A stretch of DNA of 64,000 bases. Source: Facklamia hominis CCUG 36813 (GTDB lineage: Bacteria; Bacillota; Bacilli; Lactobacillales; Aerococcaceae). This document shows positions 8,280 through 18,504 of this stretch, piece by piece (within the stretch, counting starts at the first letter, position 1; the number at the start of each line of letters is the position of its first letter). The stretch is from assembly GCF_000301035.1 (NCBI RefSeq), contig NZ_JH932292.1:734857-798856 (forward strand), in the 5' to 3' direction. The notes beneath the pieces are model-generated. The model saw nothing but the letters and a program-made list of their open reading frames with translations, was not told the DNA's origin and made no database searches. Position numbers and translations under genes: made by a program.

Positions 8280-9302
8280 ATGAAAAAATCTATCCGTCGT
8301 TTTATTTTAACAGCCTCTAGCTTAGTCTTCTTAAGCCTACCTGTTGCTAACGTGGCTGCCCAAGATGGTGTCGTTGCTAAGATGGGAGACACTGAATTTA
8401 CAGCTGCCGATTTGTATGAAGATATGAAAGAACAATATGGATCCGTGACCTTACGTGCGAAAGTCATTGAAAAAGTATTAGAAAACAATGTCAAAGATCC
8501 AGCTGCATGCAAGAAAGAAGCCGGCGAAGAAGTCAAAAAACAAATCGACGAACTAGGTGGCGAAGAAGTCTTCAATCAATTCCTAGCTTATCAAAAACTA
8601 GGAACCATTGAACAATACGAATATCAATTATATATTCGCAATATGCTAAAAGAGGTTGTCACTCAACAAATTGATCTATCCGACGAAGCCATCCAAAACT
8701 TCTACGACAAAGATTACCAACCAAAGATGGAAGCCCAACACATCCTAGTTGATACGGAAGATGAAGCCAAAGCAGCCATCAAACGAATCAACGATGGTGA
8801 AGAATTTGATGCCGTAGCTAAAGAGGTCTCAAAAGATGGCTCAGCTAAAAACGGGGGTCTGCTCTCACCATTCACCAGTGGTCAAATGGTTAAAGAATTT
8901 GAAGATGCCGTTAAGTCCTTAAAAAATGGCGAGATGACCCAAGAACCCGTTAAATCAAAATTCGGTTTCCATGTTATTAAAGTCATCAATAATGGAGAGA
9001 AAAAACCACTTAAGGACAGCAAAGACGAAGTCGTTGAAGCCTATAAAGAAGCTAAATTTGCTGATCAACAATTCACTTATGGTATTGTTGGAGAATTAAT
9101 CAAAAAATCAGATCTTAAGATCATGGATGATAGCTTGAAGACAGCGGTCGATGACTTATTATCACTTGCTGATCAAAAAAATAAACCTGAAGAAGACAAG
9201 AAGGAAGAAACAAAAGAGGATAAAAAAGAAGATAGCGACCAAGCTACCAGCGAAGAAGGTCAAGAATCTGCAGAAGAAACGCAAGAATCCCAAGCAGAAT
9301 AA
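8280..9302 (+). CDS. prsA: PrsA-type extracellular peptidyl-prolyl isomerase / foldase
   Basis: The protein has 340 aa. After a signal peptide comes a helical N-terminal chaperone region, then a parvulin domain at about 150-245 (QHILVDTEDEAKAA...FGFHVIKV), then a long Lys/Glu/Asp/Gln/Ser tail. PrsA folds exported proteins at the membrane-wall interface. I use the ATG at 8280, with AGGAG upstream, rather than a GTG four codons earlier. The signal peptide ends ANVAAQD and has no lipobox Cys, whereas most PrsA proteins are lipoproteins. This one appears cleaved by signal peptidase I. Confidence 0.93.
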   Translation: MKKSIRRFILTASSLVFLSLPVANVAAQDGVVAKMGDTEFTAADLYEDMKEQYGSVTLRAKVIEKVLENNVKDPAACKKEAGEEVKKQIDELGGEEVFNQFLAYQKLGTIEQYEYQLYIRNMLKEVVTQQIDLSDEAIQNFYDKDYQPKMEAQHILVDTEDEAKAAIKRINDGEEFDAVAKEVSKDGSAKNGGLLSPFTSGQMVKEFEDAVKSLKNGEMTQEPVKSKFGFHVIKVINNGEKKPLKDSKDEVVEAYKEAKFADQQFTYGIVGELIKKSDLKIMDDSLKTAVDDLLSLADQKNKPEEDKKEETKEDKKEDSDQATSEEGQESAEETQESQAE

Positions 9303-9351
9303 GCCTTTAAACGAATTAATAATAGCTAGATGTACTACAAAATCTAAATAT

Positions 9352-9392
9352 AAAGAGAGACTGTGATTAATCGAAATCACAGTCTCTCTTTT
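9352..9392. terminator. Bidirectional terminator between prsA and yhaM
   Basis: Long complementary arms (AGAGAGACTGTGATT and its complement) are flanked by A and T runs. The hairpin separates the convergent prsA and yhaM genes and should work for both. Confidence 0.9.
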
Positions 9393-9393
9393 A

Positions 9394-10338
9394 TTATCTA
9401 AAATTTGGTTTATAGAAAGATCGACGATCTAGTGGGTAGATTTGTGCACTCTCTTCACCGGGTTGCGTACGCTCCAAGGCTTGTGAGATCATGTTAATCG
9501 TCGCATCCATGTTATCAATTTGATGTAACACTTCAGCTTCTAATAACTTAGGTTGGACCGGACTTCCATATTCCAACTTACCGTGGTGGGCTAGAATTAA
9601 ATGCTTCAAGCATAAGACCGGCTCACTGTCTGGATCTAGCGCTAGCTTCTGACATGTATCCTGAATCATTTCATCCATAATCACAATATGACCTAATAAT
9701 TTTCCTTTAAAGGTATACTCCGTTGAGATCGGTCCCGATAATTCATAGATCTTACCAACGTCATGAAGAATCAATGCCCCAATTAATAAAGATTGATTAA
9801 TTTGAGGATAATATTCAATAACCGTCTTTGCTATACGAAGCATAGATACCGTATGATAGGCCAACCCTCCCGATAAGGCATGATGATTCCGCTTAGCTGC
9901 CGGATAAGTATAGAAGGCCTCTTCATGATCTGTCAAAATCTTACGAACAATCCGGTTAATGGTTGGCTCATGAATCTGGAAAAGAGCCTCATTAATCATC
10001 TCTTTCAAGTCTTCCTTCTTCAGACTAATACGCTCTAAATATAAGGCAGGATCATTTGGCTCGCCCTCCTCGGCTAAGCGTAAAGCTTTAATCTTCACCT
10101 GTGGGGTCCCCTGATAAGTATCACGTTCCCCTCTTAAAAAGACCACACGCCCTACCTGGAATTTTTCAATTTCTTCCTCGCTCGCTGACCAATACATGCC
10201 ATCCATGGCTCCAGATCGATCCTGAAAGCGAAAGGCGATAAATGGATTCCCATTACGGGCAATACGGCGATCAGCCCCTTTAATTAAGACATAAATGCCA
10301 AATTGATCGCCCTCTTTGATATCGTATAATTTTGCCAT
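9394..10338 (-). CDS. yhaM: YhaM family 3'-5' exoribonuclease
   Basis: The protein has 314 aa. It has an N-terminal OB-fold (about 10-90, nucleic-acid binding) and a C-terminal HD domain with NHHALSGGLAYHTVSM and ALILHDVGK, the metal-binding His/Asp residues. This is the domain order of B. subtilis YhaM/CbfA, a 3'-5' exonuclease of RNA and DNA. GGAG precedes the ATG. It lies three bases downstream of yhaN, so yhaO-yhaN-yhaM form an operon. Confidence 0.93.
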   Translation of the reverse strand: MAKLYDIKEGDQFGIYVLIKGADRRIARNGNPFIAFRFQDRSGAMDGMYWSASEEEIEKFQVGRVVFLRGERDTYQGTPQVKIKALRLAEEGEPNDPALYLERISLKKEDLKEMINEALFQIHEPTINRIVRKILTDHEEAFYTYPAAKRNHHALSGGLAYHTVSMLRIAKTVIEYYPQINQSLLIGALILHDVGKIYELSGPISTEYTFKGKLLGHIVIMDEMIQDTCQKLALDPDSEPVLCLKHLILAHHGKLEYGSPVQPKLLEAEVLHQIDNMDATINMISQALERTQPGEESAQIYPLDRRSFYKPNFR

Positions 10339-10341
10339 TTT

Positions 10342-13167
10342 TTACTCCTTTTTAGACTTACTTACTTCAACCGCTTCAACATATTGATTCAAATCAATCT
10401 GATGATCATTGGCTAACATTTCTTGTGCTTGTTGATCAAAAGTAAAGAAAAGTACCTGGTGTTTTTGACTCACTTTTTGTAAGACTTTATACATACTGGT
10501 CTTTCTAACTTCATCAAAGTTAACAAAGGCATCATCAATCATGATTGGCATCTTAACCATTCGAGAAGCCGTCGCAATGAAGGCGAGTCGCAAAGCCACG
10601 TACAATTGCTCAAGTGTGCCCTGCGATAGTTCATGGGGTTCAAAAAGAATATCTGAAAATTGTCGAACCTTTATTCCCTTTTTATTCAAATTAATCTGCG
10701 TATAACGGTTATACGTCAATAATGAAAATATTTCGTTGGCTAACTGATTCATTTCCGGTAAAGGATTATCAAAACCTTGTCGTAATGTGCGATAAATTAG
10801 GTCCATGGCTATTCGCTTCTTCGCCCATTGTTGATACAGTTGAATGATCTCACTCTTCTTATCAGCCAATTCTTGAATTAGCGTTTGATAGGAGCCATCT
10901 TGTTCTAATTGATTCATGCTCACCGCTAAGTCCGCTCTTTGATAGAGATAAGGTTGTAATTGAGCTTTTAATTGATTAAGTTGATTCTGCTCTTGATTAT
11001 AAGATTCAATTAAACGCTGTTTACTAGTTATCGCTTCTAACTCTTCTTCATACCCCACCATTTGATCTGCATAAAGCTGTCGTTTGGCTTTTAACTGGTC
11101 TACTTCTTGATTAACCCGTAGTTTTTGTTGGAAATCAACCTCATCAAAAGCATTGGTTGCTTGATAGATTGCTTCAATCTGCTGCTGCTCTTCCTTCATC
11201 TTTTTGCTTTGTAGCTCGATCACTTCTTCAGCGTTTTGACGGCGTTCTTCCATCGCCTTTCCACGTTCCATTTGACGAGCCAGCGAAGCTTCAACTTCTT
11301 CCACATGCTGAATCAAAGGTCGTGTTGGTTGTTCTTCAAATGGAAAACGTTGGAGTAATTCTTGAATATGATGACGCCAATCCAATATTTCAACCTGTAA
11401 GTCACTCAACTCTTGTTCATATTGGTCTCTCATCATCAATACCTGACGGTATTCCTTGGCCGGATTAGACTTCAAAACCAAGTCCACTTCGGCTGTTGGA
11501 TAAAAACCAAGTTGCACTAGCCAATTTTGCAGACGACTTTCTAAGGTTTGAATTTGAATCTGACCTTCTCTAAGTGCAGCTTCTCGATCATTAATATCAC
11601 CACCAAGGGCGTTGGATCGTTCCTGATACTGCTGGTCTTTTTGCCTTAATTCTTGCATCTTTTCAATAATGGGACTATTTTGATAGTGCTTTTTAGCTTG
11701 TTGATGCCGGATAAAAATATAAATTCCACTCGCAAGTGCCAATCCCATCAAGACTATCGCTGGCCATTTAACGACTTGACTATCAAAACGAAATTGATTA
11801 AAAATAAACAAAATAGCGGCTAAAACAAATAACGCCATTGAAAGGCCATAATGCTTCCAAGAAGTCGTTTCAGATAGTTGAGCCTTCTCATTAAGCCGTT
11901 GGTTTTCCAACTGAGCATATTGGTGTCGAACCGTCACTGAATAAGTTTGTAATTCTCGACGCTGATCGATAAATACTTTACGCTGAGCTTGTAGGGTCTC
12001 TTGCTGTCCCCTAGCTTGATCTAACTGTGCCTTTAATTCAATCCCATTTTCAATTTCTGCGGAATAATTTTGTACCTGTAAAAGCTTTTCTGGATAAAAC
12101 TGTCCCTCTTGGGCTAAGCGGGCAAGTTGGTTCGTCTGCTCTTGAATCCGCTCTTGAACATGCTCGAGTCGTCCCTGAACCTCCTTAATATGAGCAGTTT
12201 CTCGTACCCACTGACGCCTTTCTTCTTGGTGATTCTTAGCCCAATTCAAACGCGTTAGGGCAGTCATCTCCTGGTTGATGTTGCGAATCCGCTCTTCCAT
12301 CTGAGTGACTAAAGCTTGACCCTCACTTTGAATCTTCAAAGAATGGGCTAGCTGCTCAGGTAATTGAGGATCCATTTCGGTGTAGACCAACTGGTCTAAG
12401 CGATTAGCTGCCTGCTGATCTTTAACATAAATGTCATACCTTCCCATCAACTTATCAATTTGGCTGAGCGACACTTCCACTTGGGTAATAGCCTCATTGG
12501 TCTCATCAATTTTAAGTTGACATTCCTTGGACTGCTGCACTAATTGATCATACTGGTCCATCTTCCCTTTTAGAGTATCGAGGGCTTTCGCCAAGGATTC
12601 ATAATCTTTTAAAGCCTGGTTTAAAGCAGGCTTTTGTCCCTTGGGTTTAAACAGTGCATCGGATTCCTTCTCAAATTCTTTGGCTACTGATAAGAATTTA
12701 TCCGATCCAAGGGTGCCAATTGATAAGAAATAGTCACTCAGCTTATCTGAATCCACATTGGCTAATTCTTGTAAATTCTGCAATGAAAAAGCATAAAAGG
12801 CATCAAAGAGATTCTCATCTAACCCCCCTAAAACAATATCTAAACTATCTTCAGCTAAATCTGTCCCCTCTTGATCAGTCACTTTTAATCCATCAAGTGT
12901 TCGTTCTACCCAAACCGTCCCCAGCTTGGTCTCGGTCAAGAGGAGTCGGCCTCCATAAACATCGGCCATCTTCGGCTCATAGCGATTAATCTGATTCACA
13001 CGATAACGCTTATCTGGAAAACCAAATAAGATACTTCGGATAAAGGATTGCAGGGTTGATTTTCCGGCTTCATTTTGCCCATAGAATAATTGCAAGTGAT
13101 CTTCTAATTCAAAATGCTGATCTACCCACTTCCCATAGCCATAAATATCTAACTTTTTAATTTTCAT
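10342..13167 (-). CDS. yhaN: YhaN, SbcC/Rad50-like SMC-family ATPase
   Basis: The protein has 941 aa. Walker A is FYGQNEAGKST at about 28-38. The C-terminal LSQGTLEQLYVALRLAF signature and MIDDAFVNFD Walker B complete the ABC head. The middle is long coiled coil, interrupted by two hydrophobic segments near 440-490, so it may be membrane-attached, as reported for B. subtilis YhaN. It should pair with the YhaO phosphoesterase as an Mre11-Rad50-like DNA-end-processing complex. The start has GGAGGTG and overlaps yhaO by 11 bases. Confidence 0.92.
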   Translation of the reverse strand: MKIKKLDIYGYGKWVDQHFELEDHLQLFYGQNEAGKSTLQSFIRSILFGFPDKRYRVNQINRYEPKMADVYGGRLLLTETKLGTVWVERTLDGLKVTDQEGTDLAEDSLDIVLGGLDENLFDAFYAFSLQNLQELANVDSDKLSDYFLSIGTLGSDKFLSVAKEFEKESDALFKPKGQKPALNQALKDYESLAKALDTLKGKMDQYDQLVQQSKECQLKIDETNEAITQVEVSLSQIDKLMGRYDIYVKDQQAANRLDQLVYTEMDPQLPEQLAHSLKIQSEGQALVTQMEERIRNINQEMTALTRLNWAKNHQEERRQWVRETAHIKEVQGRLEHVQERIQEQTNQLARLAQEGQFYPEKLLQVQNYSAEIENGIELKAQLDQARGQQETLQAQRKVFIDQRRELQTYSVTVRHQYAQLENQRLNEKAQLSETTSWKHYGLSMALFVLAAILFIFNQFRFDSQVVKWPAIVLMGLALASGIYIFIRHQQAKKHYQNSPIIEKMQELRQKDQQYQERSNALGGDINDREAALREGQIQIQTLESRLQNWLVQLGFYPTAEVDLVLKSNPAKEYRQVLMMRDQYEQELSDLQVEILDWRHHIQELLQRFPFEEQPTRPLIQHVEEVEASLARQMERGKAMEERRQNAEEVIELQSKKMKEEQQQIEAIYQATNAFDEVDFQQKLRVNQEVDQLKAKRQLYADQMVGYEEELEAITSKQRLIESYNQEQNQLNQLKAQLQPYLYQRADLAVSMNQLEQDGSYQTLIQELADKKSEIIQLYQQWAKKRIAMDLIYRTLRQGFDNPLPEMNQLANEIFSLLTYNRYTQINLNKKGIKVRQFSDILFEPHELSQGTLEQLYVALRLAFIATASRMVKMPIMIDDAFVNFDEVRKTSMYKVLQKVSQKHQVLFFTFDQQAQEMLANDHQIDLNQYVEAVEVSKSKKE

Positions 13168-14434
13168 CGCGCTTCACCTCCTCCGAATCAAAACCAATAG
13201 CTTGAATCATTAATTCCTTAGCCGCTGCAACATTCTCTGCTCTCAAAGATTCTTCTAACTCTAATTCAGCTAATCGTTCCTTCACGATGGGGTGCTTAAA
13301 AAAATCTGCCATGAGTCGGTCATACATTTCACCAGACTCTAACTGGTGACAGGCCGATTGGAAACTCTCCTTTAGGGTAGAATCATATTCAAAAGCCTTA
13401 AATAGCATAGACCGTTCTAGACGAACTGCAACCAATTGGGTAAAGGCTTGGTCTGTTACTGAACCTTCACCCTGAATAACTGACTCTAATTCACCCGATT
13501 CAATCTGTTCCTGCAAAGCTAAATCTAACCGCTGGGCTTGTGTCAAGATAATACTCAGTAATTGTGACCGTCCTGTTTCTTCTTGTCGCATTTGGTAGAC
13601 AGTCAAAGTCTGCTGTAAACTTTCAACCACGTCTTGCAGTTGCCAGTGTCGCTGAACTTCAATCTCTTCGATCTGCCACTCGATAGGAGCAAATTCAACA
13701 AAATCTAGCTGATTGGGGCGATCCTTGTATAAGCTCACTAGGTATCCCCCCTTAGGCCCCACCTCCAAGCGATTACGTCCTTGAATGGTCCCCGCATAAC
13801 AGATCATTGGACTCTGATTCAAGCAGGCCTCTTGATGAATATGGCCTAATGCCCAATAGTCATATCCTTTGTCAATCATTGTCTGCCGAGTAAAGGGAGC
13901 ATAATGATCCAGCTTTCCTTGCTGCGTTTTTTGAGCCCCATGGTAAAGTCCAATGACGAAATCAGTCTGACGTGGATTCTTAGGAAAATCTGCCAGCATC
14001 TCTCGATCGATCCAACGATTACAGTAGGAGAAGCCGTAGATCCTCACACTCTGTCCATTTTTTAATTCAATATCCACATAATCGACTGCCTCTTCAGTAA
14101 AGGCATACACGTTATTAGGATAATTAATCGATACCTGGTTCGGCTTAAGATAATCATGATTCCCATGGCAAAGCACTACTGGAATTTCAGCATCTGCCAA
14201 ACGCTTTAATTCCTGCATCAAAAAATGTTGAGCATAGATGCTCTGCTGATTGGTATCGTATAAATCTCCCGCTAAAACAACCAAGTCAACTGTTTCGCGA
14301 ATGGCATACTGAACGGCTTTTTTTAGAGCCGTAAAAGGCGCTTGTACCAAAGCTTGTTTTAAATCTGCCGATTGTTTGTCCATCCCCAAGAAGGGGCTAT
14401 CTAAATGTAGATCGGCCAAATGAAGTAACCGCAT
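13157..14434 (-). CDS. yhaO: YhaO, SbcD/Mre11-like metallophosphoesterase
   Basis: The protein has 425 aa from MRLLHLADLHLDSPF, preceded by AAAGGAAAG. A longer frame to 14500 translates leader sequence and is rejected. Phosphoesterase motifs DLHLDSPF, GDLYD, GNHDY and GHIH are all present, giving a complete Mn-dependent nuclease site. A C-terminal helical region should bind YhaN. The gene is first in the yhaO-yhaN-yhaM operon and sits just below a structured region with a terminator-like hairpin at 14525-14470. Confidence 0.93.
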   Translation of the reverse strand: MRLLHLADLHLDSPFLGMDKQSADLKQALVQAPFTALKKAVQYAIRETVDLVVLAGDLYDTNQQSIYAQHFLMQELKRLADAEIPVVLCHGNHDYLKPNQVSINYPNNVYAFTEEAVDYVDIELKNGQSVRIYGFSYCNRWIDREMLADFPKNPRQTDFVIGLYHGAQKTQQGKLDHYAPFTRQTMIDKGYDYWALGHIHQEACLNQSPMICYAGTIQGRNRLEVGPKGGYLVSLYKDRPNQLDFVEFAPIEWQIEEIEVQRHWQLQDVVESLQQTLTVYQMRQEETGRSQLLSIILTQAQRLDLALQEQIESGELESVIQGEGSVTDQAFTQLVAVRLERSMLFKAFEYDSTLKESFQSACHQLESGEMYDRLMADFFKHPIVKERLAELELEESLRAENVAAAKELMIQAIGFDSEEVKRDEN

Positions 14435-14469
14435 TGCTCTTTCCTTTCTAGTCTTGAATGATACTCCTT

Positions 14470-14780
14470 GATAAAAAGCAACTGAAAGTCTCTTGATCAC
14501 GATGTAAGATCAAAAACTTCAGTTGCTTCACAAAATGTTACGGTGCTGTTATCAACAAAAGCTGCTATCAAAGGATGACCCTGACATTTCATCCAATGAT
14601 AAAATGATGTCAGTTTCAGCATTCAATCAGTCGATAACTCTTCCAGATCCATAGTCCGTTATCTGTAGCGACCCATTTCACTAGCTCATCATGCACAGCT
14701 ATCTATTATCTTTTTCTTTTTTCATTGATCCTATCTTGATCACTTAATAATCCATCAATGATATTTAATAGCTCAATTTT
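14470..14780 (-). ncRNA. Candidate structured leader or small RNA upstream of yhaO
   Basis: This gap of about 400 bases without genes lies between the PBP gene and yhaO. On the minus strand a promoter-like TTGAAA, 17-bp spacer, TAAGAT lies at about 14811-14783. It is followed by several hairpins, including a long imperfect one near 14579-14612. The last is a 13-bp stem (AAGCAACTGAAGT and its complement with one bulge, 14525-14475) ending in a T5 run. That is terminator-like and stops about 40 bases before yhaO. I see no T-box, SAM, lysine or other motif that I know, and no good ORF. Confidence 0.45.
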
Positions 14781-14835
14781 ATCTTATCAATTTATCAAGA
14801 CATTTTCAATTAAAACCTAAAAATTAACCGGTCCC

Positions 14836-16944
14836 CTATAAATAGTTAGATAAGCCCCAGTCATCCCACTGACGCTTAATGCGTTGATTTATCTGATCCA
14901 ACAAGTCCTTAGCCGATTGCCACCACGATCCAGAATGATCCTCTAAATACTGTCCAGCCTGATCCAACCAATCTTGACCCATTTGCCACCAATTGCTTTC
15001 CTCCAAGTGATTGCTATCTTGTTGCATAGTAGAAGCATACGTTACTTCAAACGGAGTTTGAGCTGACTGAGCAATCAAATAGGACGTTTGTAACTTGAAA
15101 AGGGGGCTCATTCCCGAAGGCATCCGATCCTTAATATCTCCCGAAGAAATATCATCATAACCAACCCAAGTCGCAATCGCAAAATCAGGCGTATAAGCCA
15201 CCATCCATTGGTCTCTGACCTTATTCGACCCATCTGAGACTTCAGTGGTCCCGGTCTTGCCTGCAATCTGCCCATTATCTGGACTCGCGTTATAGCCAAG
15301 ACCATAGCCACCATAAGTGTCCAACATCATCGAGGTCATATCTGCTGCAACATTTTTAGTCATAGCTAGGGTTCGTTTAGGCCGCTCTTGATCATAAACA
15401 GTCTTACCTGAAGCATCGACAATTTTACGAATATAATTTGATTCATTTCGAACACCCGCATTAGCAAAGCTAGCATATGCACTGGCTAACTGTTGCGGCG
15501 ATAGTCCCGTTGAAAATGCCCCCAAAGCTAATGGTAAATGTCGATCTTTTTCAGGGACTTGAATTCCAAATTGCTTTAACTTTTGAACCGATTTTTCAAT
15601 TCCCAATTTATCCATCAAATAAACAGCGGTCGTATTTTTACTTTGAGCCAAGGCATAATACATAGGAGCTTGATGGTCTGCTTCCGTTGTTCGATTATAA
15701 TTCTCTGGGGTATAGTGGTTCTTGCCATACGACCTAACTTCATCAGGTAGCATCGAATGCATATTATATCCTGCCTCTAATGCTGGTACATAGACCGCAA
15801 GCGGCTTGATCGTAGATCCGGGTGCCCGATACATATCGCTAGCACGATTAAACCCTCGATAGGTGTACTCACCGCGTCCACCAAAAACCGCCATTACCCC
15901 ACCTGTCTTACAATCAACGACTGTAGCTGCTGATTGGATAATGGGGTCTTCCCCATCATTGAATAGGTAGGCTCCGTCTCGATAGGCCGCATCCAAGGCC
16001 TGTTGGGCTGCTTGATCTAAATTAGTATAGATTTGATAACCTTTGGACATCAAGTCATCTTCAGGAATGGATGTCTTTCGAATGGCTTCATTGATAACCC
16101 CGTCAAAATAATAAGGATACTCATGACCAGACGAAGCAGCGATATAAGCATCATAGAGATTAATCCCCGATTGCTTAATGCTTTCGGCTTGATTAAAAGA
16201 AATAACCCCTTCTTGACTCAAAAGATCAGCAATTACATTTCGGCGATCGATGGCATTATCATAATGGTCAATCGGATTATATATATTTGGGCCCTTAAGC
16301 ATCCCAGTCAGTACCATACTCTGATTCCAGTCTAACTGACTCGCTGAGATTCCAAAATACTTCATTGCCGCATCTTCAACACCCCAGACGCCATTACCAA
16401 AATAGGCATTATTCAAATACATTTCTAGAATCTCGTCTTTAGTGTAGTTTTTCTCCAGCTCTAATGCGAGAAATAATTCTTTTAACTTACGTTGAAAGGT
16501 TTGATCTTGAGATAAAAAAGCGTTCTTTGCGAGTTGCTGAGTGAGAGTTGATCCCCCGCCTCCGGATGTATTTCGATTAATAAGCATACGGACAAAGGCT
16601 CGCCCGATCCCCATGGTATCAAAACCATTGTGTTGGTAAAAACGTTTGTCCTCCGTGTTAACGACCGTTTTTCGCATGGTTTCCGCAATCTGGTCCAAAG
16701 CAGCATAATCCCCTTTTTGACCTAAGAGCGAACCAGCTACTTGATCTTGTCGATCATAAATGATTGTCTTGGATTGTAGCGCATTATGTAGCGTATCAAC
16801 GTCTGTTGTTTTAGCAATCAAAACCATATAGGATGATAAAAAGAGTCCTAAACTTAAGCCTAAAAAGACAAGCCATTTCCATCCCCGATAGTAACGCCAT
16901 ATGTTTTTAAATCCTCGCCAAAAATACCTTAATCGCTCTTTCAT
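14836..16944 (-). CDS. Class A penicillin-binding protein (PBP1A-like)
   Basis: The protein has 702 aa. An N-terminal cytoplasmic tail and one membrane helix (about 23-45) are followed by a GT51 transglycosylase domain with Glu98 in TEDKRFYQHNGFD. The transpeptidase domain has the active Ser377 in STIK, an SKN motif and Lys563 in KTGTTE. It polymerises and cross-links peptidoglycan outside the cell. The C-terminus ends shortly after the transpeptidase domain without PASTA repeats. The gene stands alone between glgA and the yhaO leader. Confidence 0.94.
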   Translation of the reverse strand: MKERLRYFWRGFKNIWRYYRGWKWLVFLGLSLGLFLSSYMVLIAKTTDVDTLHNALQSKTIIYDRQDQVAGSLLGQKGDYAALDQIAETMRKTVVNTEDKRFYQHNGFDTMGIGRAFVRMLINRNTSGGGGSTLTQQLAKNAFLSQDQTFQRKLKELFLALELEKNYTKDEILEMYLNNAYFGNGVWGVEDAAMKYFGISASQLDWNQSMVLTGMLKGPNIYNPIDHYDNAIDRRNVIADLLSQEGVISFNQAESIKQSGINLYDAYIAASSGHEYPYYFDGVINEAIRKTSIPEDDLMSKGYQIYTNLDQAAQQALDAAYRDGAYLFNDGEDPIIQSAATVVDCKTGGVMAVFGGRGEYTYRGFNRASDMYRAPGSTIKPLAVYVPALEAGYNMHSMLPDEVRSYGKNHYTPENYNRTTEADHQAPMYYALAQSKNTTAVYLMDKLGIEKSVQKLKQFGIQVPEKDRHLPLALGAFSTGLSPQQLASAYASFANAGVRNESNYIRKIVDASGKTVYDQERPKRTLAMTKNVAADMTSMMLDTYGGYGLGYNASPDNGQIAGKTGTTEVSDGSNKVRDQWMVAYTPDFAIATWVGYDDISSGDIKDRMPSGMSPLFKLQTSYLIAQSAQTPFEVTYASTMQQDSNHLEESNWWQMGQDWLDQAGQYLEDHSGSWWQSAKDLLDQINQRIKRQWDDWGLSNYL

Positions 16945-17055
16945 ATCATCAGCTACTTTCTAACAGACTTTTTCCCTATTCTATATTATGACGGATTAAA
17001 TCGAAAGTCCTGAGACTAAAGTAGTAATTATTTGCGTCTTTTTTGGGAAAATTGC

Positions 17056-18495
17056 TCACTCTGCTAATAAACTACGATACAGTTCCTTGTACTTTTGAGC
17101 GGGTTTATCCCAAGAGAAGTCCTGAGTCATGGCTTTTTGAACTAAAGACTGCCAGATCTCAGGTTCATAATCATATATCAATAAGGCCTGTTCTAAACAA
17201 TGATAAAATACCTCTGGCCGATAATCCTCAAATGAAAAACCATAACCCGATCCTGTGTAACAATTATAAGCTTCTACCGTGTCTTTTAAGCCACCCGTTT
17301 CATGGACTAAGGGTAAGCTACCATACCGCATGGCAATCATTTGAGAAAGACCGCAAGGTTCAAAGGCTGAAGGCATCAAAAAGATATCCGAAGCAGCATA
17401 CAATTGCGAAGCAAACTCACTTGAAAAACGAATTTGAACGTTGAACTTATTCGAATATTGTAAAGCCTTCTCTTTAAAACAGTCCTCAAAATAAGGATCG
17501 CCTGTCCCCAAAATTACTAGTTGAAGGTCTTTCGTCATTAATTGATCTAGACAAGCCAGAATTAAATCGCATCCTTTTTGATCCGTCAACCGACTAACCA
17601 TTGCGATCAAAGGAATACGAGCATCCTCTTCCAAAGACAGTTCAGCTTGGAGCTTAAGTTTATTCTTAACCTTTCCGGATAAGTCTTCCACTGAATAAGG
17701 GTAATCTAAAGCGGGATCCTTAGCTGGATCTAATTGGTCTTGGTCAATCCCATTAATGATCCCCGACAATTTCCATTGATTATATCTCAGTGTTGAATCC
17801 AATCCCTCTCCAAATGCTGGAGTTTGAATTTCTTGAGCATAGCTAGGACTTACAGTTGTAACCCGATCCGAATAGGAAATACCCGCCTTTAAATAAGAAA
17901 GTTGATCATGATGTCGCAGACCATCTTCCTTAAAAGTTTCCCAGGACATACCAAACACATCCGGAAGCATGACTGAATCATAATTCCCCTGAAAACGAAG
18001 ATTATGAATGGTCAGCACTTTTCGAATCGACTGGTAGATCGGCTGATCTTGATAAGAATCCACTAACAAAGCAGGAATCATGGCCGTCTGCCAATCGTTA
18101 CAATGGATGATATTGGGAATCCATTGAATAATAGGCAACATCTCTATAACAGCCTTTTGGAAATAGGCAAAACGTTCGCCATCATCCCACTCTCCATATA
18201 AATGATCTCGATAAAAATAGCTTTGATTATCAATGAAATAATAAGTAATCTGATCGCGTTTTAATGATTTAATTCCGCAATAAACATGCCTCCAAGAAAG
18301 ATTAAAGTAAAAATAGCCAAGATCTTCCATTTGCTCTTGAAAATGAGCTGGCATTTGACGATAGTAAGGCAAGACCACCCTCACATCGAAGGTTGGATCC
18401 TGCGCTAATTTTTTTGGCAGGGCATAAGCAACATCCCCCAGTCCACCCGTCTTAAAAAAAGGATCCGCTTCTGCTGCCACATATAGTAATTTCAT
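17056..18495 (-). CDS. glgA: Glycogen synthase (ADP-glucose)
   Basis: The protein has 479 aa, the normal length of GT5 glycogen synthases. The N-terminal KTGGLGDVAYALPKKL motif binds ADP-glucose. The C-terminal EPCGLSQMIAMRYGSLP and ETGGLKDTV are the conserved GT-B donor-site segments. It elongates alpha-1,4-glucan from ADP-glucose. It is the last of four consecutive glg genes, ten bases after glgD. No glycogen phosphorylase gene follows, which is unusual for this operon type. Confidence 0.96.
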   Translation of the reverse strand: MKLLYVAAEADPFFKTGGLGDVAYALPKKLAQDPTFDVRVVLPYYRQMPAHFQEQMEDLGYFYFNLSWRHVYCGIKSLKRDQITYYFIDNQSYFYRDHLYGEWDDGERFAYFQKAVIEMLPIIQWIPNIIHCNDWQTAMIPALLVDSYQDQPIYQSIRKVLTIHNLRFQGNYDSVMLPDVFGMSWETFKEDGLRHHDQLSYLKAGISYSDRVTTVSPSYAQEIQTPAFGEGLDSTLRYNQWKLSGIINGIDQDQLDPAKDPALDYPYSVEDLSGKVKNKLKLQAELSLEEDARIPLIAMVSRLTDQKGCDLILACLDQLMTKDLQLVILGTGDPYFEDCFKEKALQYSNKFNVQIRFSSEFASQLYAASDIFLMPSAFEPCGLSQMIAMRYGSLPLVHETGGLKDTVEAYNCYTGSGYGFSFEDYRPEVFYHCLEQALLIYDYEPEIWQSLVQKAMTQDFSWDKPAQKYKELYRSLLAE

Positions 18496-18504
18496 GGTAT
18501 TCTC

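Noticed and set aside
14470-14780. T-box or known riboswitch upstream of yhaO
   Set aside because: No T-box core sequence or other known aptamer signature is visible, so it is only listed as an unidentified structured region.
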